Shown here one piece after another: positions 1 through 9,258 of a stretch of DNA of 64,000 nucleotides (its first letter is position 1; every line of letters starts with the position of its first letter). Location of the stretch: the NCBI GenBank assembly GCA_035462025.1, contig DATHUR010000139.1:1-64000 (forward strand), given 5' to 3'. This DNA is from Egicoccus sp035462025 (GTDB lineage: Bacteria > Actinomycetota > Nitriliruptoria > Nitriliruptorales > Nitriliruptoraceae). Below the pieces are notes generated by a model, which searched no databases, had not been told where the DNA came from, and worked only from the letters and a program-made list of their open reading frames with translations. Both the position numbers and the translations under genes were made by a program.

Positions 1-27
1 CCCCCCCCCCCCCCCCCCCCCCCCCCC
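1..27. repeat. 27-base C homopolymer
   Basis: The window opens with 27 consecutive C bases. In the frame of the first gene they read as nine or more prolines directly before the helix-turn-helix domain. The run may continue to the left of the window. It could be a real polyproline linker, but homopolymers of this length are also typical places for sequencing or assembly error. Confidence 0.9.
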
Positions 28-984
28 ACGCCGCTGCCCGCGGACGCCGACGACGCCGCGGTTGCCCGCGCCCTGTCGGTACCCACCCGGGCCGGCATCT
101 ACCGCCGGCTGCGCACCGAGGGGCAACCGTTGGCGGCGCGCGAGGTCGCCGAGATGTTCGGCCTGCACCCCAACGTCGCGCGCAACCACCTCGACCACCT
201 CGCCGACGTCGGCCTGGTCGTCACCGCCCGCCGCAAGCACCCCGCCGGCGGCCGGCCGGCGAAGGTTTACGTCGCCCGCGAGCAGGCCGCGCCGGGCCGT
301 GACGTCCAGGTGCCGCCCGGCAGCCAACTCGCCGTGCACACCATCGTCCAGCTCATCGCGGGCCTGGCCGAACACCGCGCCAAGCTCGAACTGCTCGCCG
401 AACAGCAGGGCCGCAAGCTCGTCGCCGCCACCGGCGGCCGCGCCGACACCCGCGACTTCGAGGCCGCCGCGGTCATCGCCGTCGAGGCGCTGCGCGCGGC
501 CTTCCCCGAGGCGCGGATCGCCGAGGTGGCCGACGAGAAGGTGACCCTGCGGGGGCTCGAGGTCGGCCTGCGGATCATCGGCGAGGTGGACGGCGAGGTC
601 GGCGACGCGCTGGCCGTCGGCTTTCTGCGCGGTGCACTGGCGGCGGCCGGTGCCCCCGCGACCGTCACCGCGCGTGCCGGCCGGGTCCTCGCCGAACTCG
701 ACGAGGCGGGCCTGGGCGCCCAGCCGAGCCCCGTCGCCACCGTCGACAACCGCGGCCAGACCTACCAGCGCGGCGTCGTCGCCGCGATGCGTGCCATCGT
801 GCCGCTGCGTCCCGGCGACCACCTCGAGGTGCTCACCGACGGCCAGGGCGCCCCTGCCGCCTATGCGCGCTGGGCCGACCGTGCCGGGCACCAGTTGCTC
901 GACGTGGCCCGCACCCGCGACGTCAAGGGCCGTCCCGCCGTCCGACTGCTGCTGCGCAAGGCCACCGGCCCGATCTGGAGTTGA
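1..984 (+). CDS. HTH regulator with C-terminal TusA-like domain (5' end cut by window)
   Basis: The frame is open to the left edge and the winged-helix region begins before the first usable start codon (TTG at 130), so the true start lies outside the window. An ArsR/IclR-like HTH (AAREVAEMFGLHPNVARNHL) is followed by a helical middle region. The last 75 residues resemble the TusA/SirA sulfur-carrier fold (VDNRG, then PGDHLEVLTDG), but the CPxP motif with the sulfur-carrying cysteine is missing: NRGQTYQRG stands in its place. The gene stops 2 bases before the DUF4395 start and is probably co-transcribed with it and the thioredoxin. I infer a DNA-binding sensor controlling this redox cluster; the ligand is unknown. 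Confidence 0.85.
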   Translation, partial: PPPPPPPPPTPLPADADDAAVARALSVPTRAGIYRRLRTEGQPLAAREVAEMFGLHPNVARNHLDHLADVGLVVTARRKHPAGGRPAKVYVAREQAAPGRDVQVPPGSQLAVHTIVQLIAGLAEHRAKLELLAEQQGRKLVAATGGRADTRDFEAAAVIAVEALRAAFPEARIAEVADEKVTLRGLEVGLRIIGEVDGEVGDALAVGFLRGALAAAGAPATVTARAGRVLAELDEAGLGAQPSPVATVDNRGQTYQRGVVAAMRAIVPLRPGDHLEVLTDGQGAPAAYARWADRAGHQLLDVARTRDVKGRPAVRLLLRKATGPIWS

Positions 985-986
985 CC

Positions 987-1484
987 ATGACCCGAGAACT
1001 GGCACGTGACGCCGACGGGCGCCTGCTGATCGACGTCCGCGGCCCACGGTTCGGCGCCGCCATCACCAGCATCGTGCTGGCCACCGCGCTGGTCGTGCAG
1101 GGCAGCGTCGGTACCGCGCTCGTGGTGTGGCAGGCGCTGGCGTTCGCCGTCGCCTCGATCGCCGGGTTGGCCTGGTCGCCGTACGGCAACCTGTTCCGCA
1201 TCCTCAAGCGTCGTCTCGACCTCGGCCCGCCCCCGGCCACCGAGCCCGAGGCGCCGCCGCGGTTCGCCCAGGCCTGCGGCCTCGCCGTCTCGCTGGTCGC
1301 CCTGGCGTTGCTCGGCGCGGGCGCCACCACCGCCGGGTGGATCGCCGTCGGCGTCGTGTTCGCCCTCTCCGCGCTGCTGGCCACCTCGGGCATCTGCATC
1401 GGGTGTGAGCTGTACCTGGCCGGCCAGCGCGTGCTCGGTGGCCGCGGCCGTCGCCGCGAACACGTCGGAACGAGTGGCGCCTGA
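987..1484 (+). CDS. DUF4395 family membrane protein
   Basis: This 165-residue protein has about four hydrophobic segments and matches the DUF4395 family, which often sits beside thioredoxin-like genes in actinobacteria. Near the C-terminus GICIGCELY carries the CxxC-type pair that is characteristic of the family and suggests a redox or sulfur-transfer role at the membrane. The ATG at 987 is preferred over the TTG at 981 because it follows the upstream stop directly. Its stop overlaps the thioredoxin ATG (ATGA), which indicates translational coupling. The biochemical function is not established; the role in thiol chemistry is inference from the neighbours. Confidence 0.85.
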   Translation: MTRELARDADGRLLIDVRGPRFGAAITSIVLATALVVQGSVGTALVVWQALAFAVASIAGLAWSPYGNLFRILKRRLDLGPPPATEPEAPPRFAQACGLAVSLVALALLGAGATTAGWIAVGVVFALSALLATSGICIGCELYLAGQRVLGGRGRRREHVGTSGA

Positions 1485-1939
1485 TGGATCCCCTCCTGCT
1501 CCGTCTGCTCCTCGTCGTCGGCCTGACCGTGACCGTGGTCGCGTTCGGTACCTGGTGGCAGCGACGAGACGGCCGCGTCCGGGCCGGCGACGGCGCCGCG
1601 ATCCTGGCCGCCCACCACCTCGACGCGCTCGGCCTGACGCTGCCGTCCGGCGGCCTCGGGGCCGTGCTGCTCGGCTCGCCGACGTGCACGCCGTGCACCG
1701 CGGTCAAGCGCGTGCTGCGCGACCTGCAGGCCGAACGCGACGACCTCGTCTGGGTCTACGCCGACGCGGCCGACCACCTCGACCTCGTGTCCGAGCACAA
1801 GGTCATGCGTGTGCCGACACTGTTCCTGGTCGACGCCGCCGGTCGCGTGCTGGCACGGACGAGCGGCGTGCCCCAGCTGGCGGACCTGCGCCGCGTGCTC
1901 AACGACGGCACCCCGTTGACCGACGAGGTCGCGGCCTGA
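1484..1939 (+). CDS. membrane-anchored thioredoxin-family protein
   Basis: A 151-residue protein with an N-terminal hydrophobic anchor (about residues 4-22) followed by a thioredoxin fold. The active site is C68-T-P-C71, and a cis-proline segment VPTLFLVD follows as in genuine thioredoxins. It probably works as a membrane-tethered disulfide reductase or oxidase, with the DUF4395 protein as the obvious partner since their genes overlap by four bases. The start ATG lies within the stop of the previous gene. Which side of the membrane the domain faces cannot be decided with certainty; the anchor suggests the outside. Confidence 0.88.
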   Translation: MDPLLLRLLLVVGLTVTVVAFGTWWQRRDGRVRAGDGAAILAAHHLDALGLTLPSGGLGAVLLGSPTCTPCTAVKRVLRDLQAERDDLVWVYADAADHLDLVSEHKVMRVPTLFLVDAAGRVLARTSGVPQLADLRRVLNDGTPLTDEVAA

Positions 1940-2020
1940 CCGATCACCTCGGGCACCGATCATCGGGTCCGGCAAGCTGTGCCTTCCTACGGTCGGTGAC
2001 GACCCAGGAAGGACAGCCGC

Positions 2021-2917
2021 GTGATCGAGGAGTTCAACCGCGCGCTCGCGACCATCGAGGAGCGCCTGGCCGAAGACGGCCCGGGCGAGGTGGACGTCGA
2101 CGACCTGGCGCGTGTCGCGCTGACGTCGACGTATCACTTCCGGCGGCTGTTCTCGTCGTTGGCGGGGATGGGCCTGTCGACCTACGTGCGACGGCGGCGA
2201 ATGACGCTGGCCGCGGCCGAGGTCCAGGCGGGCACGCCCCTGCTCGAGGTGGCGGTGCGTCACGGCTACGGCTCGACCGAGGCGTTCGGCCGTGCGTTCG
2301 CGGCCGTGCACGGCGTCACGCCCGCCGAGGCCCGTGCCGGCGGTGTGGAACTGACCAGCCAGCCACGGCTGTCCTTCCGACTCACCGTCGAAGGAGGTAG
2401 CTGCATGCGACACCGCATCGTCGACAAGCCGGCGTTCACCATCGCCGGCAAGCACACCACCATCACCCTGCAGTACGACGGCGTCAGCCAGCCCGCCGTG
2501 GACTTCATCGGCTCGCTCGATCCCGCGATCCACGACCGGCTCAAGGCGCTGTCCGACCAGGACCCCGGGGGCATCCTCGCGGTCACCCGCTCGGAGTCGC
2601 CGGACCAGGAGGAGGGCACGCCGGTCGACTACTGGCACGGCGTCGCCACCTCACAGTCCGTCCCCGACGACCTCGACGTCCTCGAGGTGGCGGCGGGCAG
2701 TTGGGTGGTGTTCAACGTCAGCGGTCCGTATCCGCAGGCGCTTCAGCAACTGTGGGCCGACACCGCCACGCAGTGGTTCCCGTCGAACCCCTACCGGCTC
2801 GTGCCCGGCCCCGCGCTGCTGCGGACCCAACCGAGAATCGCTCCCGGCGCCCACCAAGCCGGCCAGGACTGGACCGAGGCCGACTGCGAGCTGTGGATGC
2901 CGGTCGAGCGGGCCTGA
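2021..2917 (+). CDS. AraC-family regulator with GyrI-like effector domain
   Basis: Residues 1-110 form a double HTH of the AraC type (TSTYHFRRLFSSLAGMGLS, then HGYGSTEAFGRAF). Residues 129-298 are a GyrI-like/Rob C-terminal effector-binding domain that ends in the typical WMPVE segment. Start is GTG, preceded by AGGAAGGA. Such proteins activate efflux or stress genes on binding lipophilic compounds. Unusually, a perfect Shine-Dalgarno AAGGAGGT (2391-2398) lies inside the gene six bases before an in-frame ATG (2405). That ATG falls exactly at the domain junction, so the GyrI-like domain may also be made alone (170 residues). Confidence 0.9.
   Translation: MIEEFNRALATIEERLAEDGPGEVDVDDLARVALTSTYHFRRLFSSLAGMGLSTYVRRRRMTLAAAEVQAGTPLLEVAVRHGYGSTEAFGRAFAAVHGVTPAEARAGGVELTSQPRLSFRLTVEGGSCMRHRIVDKPAFTIAGKHTTITLQYDGVSQPAVDFIGSLDPAIHDRLKALSDQDPGGILAVTRSESPDQEEGTPVDYWHGVATSQSVPDDLDVLEVAAGSWVVFNVSGPYPQALQQLWADTATQWFPSNPYRLVPGPALLRTQPRIAPGAHQAGQDWTEADCELWMPVERA
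2391..2407 (+). promoter_or_regulatory. internal ribosome-binding site and start (GyrI domain)
   Basis: AAGGAGGT at 2391-2398 is a full-length match to the anti-Shine-Dalgarno, spaced six bases from ATG 2405, in frame with the AraC-GyrI gene. It would give a separate 170-residue GyrI-like protein ending at 2917. It is a better ribosome site than the one before the full-length gene. Confidence 0.6.
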
Positions 2918-2921
2918 CCGC

Positions 2922-2969
2922 ACGCCGGGCGGAACGGAACGATTTCCGTCTTGGCGTTCCACCCGGCGT
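2922..2969. terminator. nested inverted repeat after the AraC-type gene
   Basis: Arms ACGCCGGGCGGAAC (2922-2935) and GTTCCACCCGGCGT (2956-2969) pair over 14 positions with one G-T wobble. An inner stem ACGGAA/TTCCGT (2934-2939/2944-2949) has loop CGAT. It lies between the regulator stop and the acyl-CoA dehydrogenase start. It has no U-run, so it could be a weak terminator, a protective mRNA structure or an operator. Confidence 0.5.
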
Positions 2970-3009
2970 CGTGGCAGGCTGCCGCCTCGCTGCGACGCCG
3001 GGAGGGCCC

Positions 3010-4161
3010 GTGGACCCGCGATTGACCGAGGAGCAGGAGGCGTTCGCGGCCAGCGTGCGCGCCTTCGCCGCCGAACACGTCGAACCGGGCGTGCTCGAAC
3101 GCGATCGCGCCGGACGTTGGGACCACGACGTCTGGCGCGAGGTCGCCGCCTTCGGCCTGGCCGGCCTGCCCGTCCCCGAGGAGTACGGCGGCTCCGGCGC
3201 CGACGTGCTCACCACGGGGCTGGCGCTCGAGGCGCTGGCCTACGGCGGCCGCGACGCCGGGCTCAACCTGTCACTCGGTGCGCACCTCACCATCGGCTGC
3301 ATGCCGATCGTGCTGCACGGCACCGACGAGCAGAAGCAACGGTGGCTGCCGCGCATGGCCAGCGGCGAGACGATCGGTGCGTTCGCCATCACCGAGCCCG
3401 AGGCCGGCTCGGACACCGCCGGGATGAAGGCCTCGGCCCGCCGCGAGGGCGACACCTGGGTACTCAACGGCACCAAGACCTTCATCACCAACGGCAGCCT
3501 GGCCGACGTCGTCACCGTCGTCGCGCGCACCGATCCCGACGCGCCCGACGGGCAGGCCTTCACCGCCTTCCTGGTCGAGACCGACTGGGCCGGCTTCGCG
3601 GTCTCGAAGGAACTCAGGAAGCTCGGCAACCGGACCTCGCCGACCGTCGAGTTGTCCTTCTCCGACGTCGAGGTGCCCGAGTCGGCCATCCTCGGCCAGC
3701 CCGGCACCGCGCTGTGGGCGGTCGGGTTCGAGTGCTTCGACTGGGAACGCACCTGCATGATCGCCAGCGCCGTCGGCGGCATGCACCGCGACCTCGACGA
3801 GTCGATCCGCTACGCCAAGGAGCGCGAGGCGTTCGGCAAGCCGATCGGGCGGTTCGGCGCGATCCAGCACAAGCTGGCCCAGATGCGCATCCGGCTCGAG
3901 AATGCCCGCAACCTGCAGCGCCAGGCCGCATGGCTCAAGGACAACGGCCTCGAGCACCAGATCGAGGCGTCGATGGCCAAGGCCTACGTCGGCGAGGCGG
4001 CCGTGCAGTCGGCGCTGGACGCCGTGCAGATCCACGGTGGCTGGGGCTACGTCGACGAGTTCCACGTCGAGCGTTCGCTGCGTGACGCCAAGCTGGCCAC
4101 CATCGGCGGCGGCACCACCGAGATCCAGGAACTGCTCATCTCACGCATCCTGCTCGGCTGA
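3010..4161 (+). CDS. acyl-CoA dehydrogenase
   Basis: A 383-residue FAD-dependent acyl-CoA dehydrogenase, the usual family length. N-terminal helical domain, then the FAD/substrate strand motif AFAITEPEAGSDTAGMKA and WVLNGTKTFITNG, and a C-terminal helical bundle with REAFGKPIGRFGAIQHKLA. The C-terminal segment reads IGGGTTEIQ, so the catalytic glutamate of the medium-chain type is absent. As in isovaleryl-CoA and long-chain enzymes, the base is probably the Glu of FDWERT (E246). GTG 3010 is chosen because the conserved N-terminus DPRLTEEQEAF starts there. It should oxidise a branched or long acyl-CoA and pass electrons to ETF. Substrate not determinable. Confidence 0.92.
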   Translation: MDPRLTEEQEAFAASVRAFAAEHVEPGVLERDRAGRWDHDVWREVAAFGLAGLPVPEEYGGSGADVLTTGLALEALAYGGRDAGLNLSLGAHLTIGCMPIVLHGTDEQKQRWLPRMASGETIGAFAITEPEAGSDTAGMKASARREGDTWVLNGTKTFITNGSLADVVTVVARTDPDAPDGQAFTAFLVETDWAGFAVSKELRKLGNRTSPTVELSFSDVEVPESAILGQPGTALWAVGFECFDWERTCMIASAVGGMHRDLDESIRYAKEREAFGKPIGRFGAIQHKLAQMRIRLENARNLQRQAAWLKDNGLEHQIEASMAKAYVGEAAVQSALDAVQIHGGWGYVDEFHVERSLRDAKLATIGGGTTEIQELLISRILLG

Positions 4162-4168
4162 CGCATTC

Positions 4169-4208
4169 GTGTAGACGAGGCGGGCGTGGAACCCCGGGTC
4201 GTCTACAC
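4169..4208. promoter_or_regulatory. perfect 10-bp inverted repeat upstream of ygfZ
   Basis: GTGTAGACGA (4169-4178) and TCGTCTACAC (4199-4208) are exact reverse complements with a 20-base spacer, which itself holds GGCGGG and CCCGGG. It lies between the acyl-CoA dehydrogenase stop and a TAGCCT -10-like element (4223-4228) before ygfZ. It lacks a U-run and looks more like an operator or RNA structure than a terminator. Confidence 0.55.
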
Positions 4209-4270
4209 CAATGGAAGGGTCGTAGCCTCGGGGGCGTTGTTCCCGTTGCCGACCCGACCGAGGACGCCCC

Positions 4271-5197
4271 GTGGCGATCGTGTTCCCGCTGGACCTGCGC
4301 CGCGTCGAGGTGACCGGCGACGACCGCGTCCGCTATCTCGAGGACGTCACCTCGCAGGCGCTCGCGTCCGCGCAGCCCGGCACGGTGCACGGCGCGCTCT
4401 ACCTCGACGTCCACGGCGCCCCGGTCGCGATGTTCGACGTCGCCGTGCTACCCGACCGCCTCGCCCTGCTGGTCCCGGCCGAACTCGAACAGACCGTGCT
4501 GGACCACCTCGGCGGCCGCACCTTCCTGCTCGACGCGAAGTTCACCCCGACCGACCATGTGGTCGTCGCCCTGCGCGACGACGCCGACGGCGCCGTGGCC
4601 GGTGCAGCGGGCGTGCACGCCCGACCCGGACGCTGCCACCCGGGCGGCGACGTCCTGGTCGTTGGCCGCGACGACGGGGTCGACATCGTCGGCCCGTCCG
4701 GTGCGGTCGACGACGCGGTCGGCGCGTTGCTCGATGCCGGCGCCACGCGCGGCGACGCCACCGACGCCGAGCGCTGGCGGATCGCCGCCGGCAAACCCGC
4801 CTGGGGGATCGAGGTGGCCGCACCCCACCTGCCCGAGGAACTCGGCCTGCTGCCCACCCACGTCCACCTCGCCAAGGGTTGCTACCCCGGCCAGGAGGCC
4901 GTCGCCCGCATGTGGATGCTCGGGAAGCCGCGCCGCCGCCTGGCACAGGTCCGCGTCCACGGCGACGTCACACCCGGTTGGGAGGCGGGCGAGGGGCGTG
5001 GCCGCGTCAAGGTGACCTCGGTGTCACCCGACGGCGACCTCGCACTGGCATTCGTGCCCGGCGACGCCGAGGTCGGTGCCCGCTTCCCGGACGAGGCCGA
5101 CACGCCCCGGGGCGTCGAGGTCGAGGCGTTGGTCGGCGACACCGCCTACCCACCCGGCGCGGACCCGAACGTCAGCCGTCGCCGGGACCGGCGCTGA
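4271..5197 (+). CDS. ygfZ: folate-binding YgfZ/GcvT-like protein
   Basis: A 308-residue GcvT-fold protein. The YgfZ signature K-G-C-Y-P-G-Q-E is at residues 202-209. YgfZ proteins bind tetrahydrofolate and support repair or assembly of certain iron-sulfur proteins, including MiaB-type tRNA-modifying enzymes. The N-terminus (DLRRVEVTGDDRVRYLEDVTSQ) is typical of the family, supporting the GTG at 4271. A TAGCCT -10-like box lies 42 bases upstream. Its last codons and stop are part of a 17-bp direct repeat, and a strong bidirectional terminator follows. Confidence 0.9.
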   Translation: MAIVFPLDLRRVEVTGDDRVRYLEDVTSQALASAQPGTVHGALYLDVHGAPVAMFDVAVLPDRLALLVPAELEQTVLDHLGGRTFLLDAKFTPTDHVVVALRDDADGAVAGAAGVHARPGRCHPGGDVLVVGRDDGVDIVGPSGAVDDAVGALLDAGATRGDATDAERWRIAAGKPAWGIEVAAPHLPEELGLLPTHVHLAKGCYPGQEAVARMWMLGKPRRRLAQVRVHGDVTPGWEAGEGRGRVKVTSVSPDGDLALAFVPGDAEVGARFPDEADTPRGVEVEALVGDTAYPPGADPNVSRRRDRR

Positions 5198-5221
5198 TCG
5201 GATAGCCGGGACCGGCGCTGA
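5181..5221. repeat. 17-bp direct repeat across the ygfZ stop
   Basis: GCCGGGACCGGCGCTGA occurs at 5181-5197, covering the last codons and stop of ygfZ, and again exactly at 5205-5221. It looks like a small tandem duplication at the gene's 3' end. No function is evident. Confidence 0.85.
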
Positions 5222-5230
5222 CCAAGGAAC

Positions 5231-5265
5231 GAGGAAGGCCCCCGCACGTGGCGGGGGCCTTCCTC
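5231..5265. terminator. bidirectional terminator between ygfZ and hppA
   Basis: A perfect 15-bp stem, GAGGAAGGCCCCCGC (5231-5245) with GCGGGGGCCTTCCTC (5251-5265), and loop ACGTG. It sits between two converging genes and has T/A-rich flanks on either side of the GC core, so it can serve both strands. Confidence 0.85.
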
Positions 5266-5281
5266 CTGGTAGCGCCGTCGT

Positions 5282-7312
<2,031 letters not shown>

Positions 7313-7448
7313 GGGTGCTCCAGCAGTGAGGCGGGCGAAGGCAGGCGAAAAGCGGCGCGACCGGGCGCCGTCCCGGGCGCGAACGGTAGCGGGGCCTGCC
7401 AGAACCTGTCGAAACCGGACGAATGCGCGTCTCGAAGGCGGTGGCTCA

Positions 7449-7546
7449 CGGCAACTGACCACCGTCGGTGAGAGTTTGTTGCAGCGAGGGGCGGCCCGGA
7501 CCGCCTATCGCGGCAACTCACCACCGTCGGTGAGAGTTTGTTGCAG
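7449..7546. repeat. two 36-bp direct repeats upstream of hppA
   Basis: Copies at 7449-7484 and 7511-7546 differ at one base and start 62 bp apart. Each contains, read toward hppA, the imperfect dyad AACTC-T-CACC-GAC-GGTG-N2-GAGTT (the copy at 7511 has the perfect core CTCACC/GGTGAG). They fill the space between the peroxiredoxin stop and the hppA leader. A pair of operator sites or RNA leader elements is more likely than a CRISPR remnant. Confidence 0.8.
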
Positions 7547-7555
7547 CCGGGGGGC

Positions 7556-8017
7556 CTAGAGGTCGGCGAGCGCCTTGAGGACCTGATCGGCGTGCTTCTT
7601 GGCCTGCACGCGCTTCCAGACCTTGGCGACATTGCCGTCGGCGTCGACCAGGACGGTCGAGCGGATCACCCCGACCGTCTTCTTGCCGTACAGCGTCTTC
7701 TCGCCGTACGCGCCCCACGGCTGCATGACGGTGCGGTCGGGATCGGCCAGCAGCGTGTGGGGCAGGTCGTGCTTGCCACGGAACTTCGCGTGCGACTCGA
7801 CCGAGTCGGGCGAGATGCCGACGACGGCCGCACCCGCGGCCTCGAATTCGGCCCACTGGTCGCGGATGTCACAGGCCTGGGTCGTGCAGCCCGGCGTGTC
7901 GTCCTTGGGATAGAAGTAGACGACGACCGGGCGCCCGCGGTAGTCCGACAGCGACACCGGGGTGCCGTCCTGGTCGGGCAGCGTGAACTCGGGGGCGGGC
8001 TGGCCGGGTTCGAGCAT
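7556..8017 (-). CDS. bcp: thiol peroxidase of the BCP/PrxQ type
   Basis: A 153-residue AhpC/TSA peroxiredoxin. The peroxidatic cysteine is C44 in DDTPGCTTQAC and the resolving cysteine C49 follows five residues later, the E. coli BCP arrangement. It reduces hydrogen peroxide and organic hydroperoxides in the cytosol with electrons from a thioredoxin. ATG 8017 is chosen because the family N-terminus LEPGQPAPEFTLPDQDG begins there. It is divergent from the soluble pyrophosphatase across 120 bases that contain TANNNT-type -10 elements in both directions. Confidence 0.95.
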   Translation of the reverse strand: MLEPGQPAPEFTLPDQDGTPVSLSDYRGRPVVVYFYPKDDTPGCTTQACDIRDQWAEFEAAGAAVVGISPDSVESHAKFRGKHDLPHTLLADPDRTVMQPWGAYGEKTLYGKKTVGVIRSTVLVDADGNVAKVWKRVQAKKHADQVLKALADL

Positions 8018-8137
8018 GGCGGTGACTCCTGGACCGGGGGCCGGGGGCCGACGGTAGCCCGCGACGGCAGCGAGTACCGTCGGCGTCACCGCCGCAACCA
8101 TGAAGCCGCCGCCGCCGACCCGACCCAGGAGCCGCAC

Positions 8138-8650
8138 GTGGACAGCGACACCATCGACTTCTTCGTCGAGGTCCCGATGGGATCGCGCAACAAGTACGAG
8201 TGGGACTTCGAGCGTCAGCGGCTGGTGCTCGACCGCATGCTGTTCACCGCGGTGCGCTACCCGGGCGACTACGGCTTCATCCCCGAGACGCTCGCGCTCG
8301 ACGGCGACCATCTCGACGTCGTGTGCATCCTCGGCGAGCCGACCTTCCCGGGCTGCACCATCCACGCCCGCGTGCTCGGCATGCTCGACATGAGCGACGA
8401 CAAGGGCCCCGACGAGAAGATCCTCGCTGTCGCCGACCACGACCCGCGATGGCAGGACCTGCGCGAGCTCGAGGACGTGCCGAAGCACCTGCTCGACGAG
8501 ATCGCGCACTTCTTCCAGATCTACAAAGACCTCGAGCAGAAGTTGGTCGAGGTCCGCGGCTGGCGCGACCGCCCGACGGCGCTCGCCACCATCGCCGAGG
8601 CACGCGAGCGCTACCCCGGGCCCGGCGAGGTGTCCCGCTACCCGCTGTGA
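8138..8650 (+). CDS. ppa: soluble inorganic pyrophosphatase, family I
   Basis: A 170-residue family I pyrophosphatase, the standard size. It hydrolyses pyrophosphate to phosphate in the cytosol. The substrate and metal residues are visible in RNKYEWD, RYPGDYGFIP and DGDHLDV (the usual Pro of DGDPLDV is His here) and in the later DDKGPDEKI and FFQIYKDLE segments. GTG 8138 follows a GGAG. A TACCGT -10-like box lies at 8075-8080. The same neighbourhood also encodes the membrane pyrophosphatase, so the cell can either conserve or dissipate pyrophosphate energy. Confidence 0.95.
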   Translation: MDSDTIDFFVEVPMGSRNKYEWDFERQRLVLDRMLFTAVRYPGDYGFIPETLALDGDHLDVVCILGEPTFPGCTIHARVLGMLDMSDDKGPDEKILAVADHDPRWQDLRELEDVPKHLLDEIAHFFQIYKDLEQKLVEVRGWRDRPTALATIAEARERYPGPGEVSRYPL

Positions 8651-8703
8651 TCGAAACGCTACGGTGCGGGGGCACCCGGCGTGGGCCGGAGGAGGTGTCA
8701 GCG

Positions 8704-9258
8704 GTGGGACGGCAACAGCTCGAACGGATCCTCGCCGACGGCTTCCTCGAAGGCCTGCCGGACTGGCCGACGGCAGACGTCCGTGCCGCCCGTGCCGACT
8801 GCGAGGCCGAGGAGGAAGCGGTCTCCTACGCCCGCCGCCTGATGCAGGGCAGGCTCGACATCCTGCGTGACGAACTGCAGCGCCGCGACGGCGGCGAGGA
8901 CGGCGACGGCGAGGCGACCGACGTCCTCGTCCGCCTTGCGTCGGTGCTGGCGGCGGACCGCCCCGCGCCGGGCGCATCCCCGCTGCAGGCCCGCGCGACG
9001 CGGCTGCGTGTTCCGGCCGAGGCCGCCGACTACGAGGCCGAGGTCGATCGTGTGGTGGGCGGCGATTTCCTCGACGACCTGCACCACCGCCCGACCGCCG
9101 AGTTGGCCGACGCCGTCGAGCGGCTCGGGGCCCACGAACACGAACTGTCCCGTGCGCGACGCGGCCTGTTCGACCGGATCGACCGGTTGCGCGACGAATT
9201 GGCCCGCCGTTACAAGGACGGGTCGGCGGCCGTCAGCGACCTGTTCGGCGGAGGATGA
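8704..9258 (+). CDS. rsiG: RsiG-like c-di-GMP-binding anti-sigma factor
   Basis: A 184-residue helical protein made of two similar halves. The first half has the full c-di-GMP motif E(X3)S(X2)R(X3)Q(X3)D of Streptomyces RsiG: E37, S41, R44, Q48, D52. The second repeats it as E145, S149, R152, F156, D160, with Gln replaced by Phe. RsiG with bound c-di-GMP sequesters the sporulation/motility sigma factor WhiG; no sigma gene is in this window. GTG 8704 is chosen over GTG 8695 because GGAGGAGG (about 8687-8694) is then correctly spaced. Its stop overlaps the asparaginase ATG. The assignment rests on the motif pattern and duplicated coiled-coil design. Confidence 0.82.
   Translation: MGRQQLERILADGFLEGLPDWPTADVRAARADCEAEEEAVSYARRLMQGRLDILRDELQRRDGGEDGDGEATDVLVRLASVLAADRPAPGASPLQARATRLRVPAEAADYEAEVDRVVGGDFLDDLHHRPTAELADAVERLGAHEHELSRARRGLFDRIDRLRDELARRYKDGSAAVSDLFGGG

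Noticed and set aside
7449..7546. CRISPR-like repeat-spacer-repeat
   Set aside because: Only two copies with one 26-base interval, an internal dyad of operator type, and no cas genes nearby.
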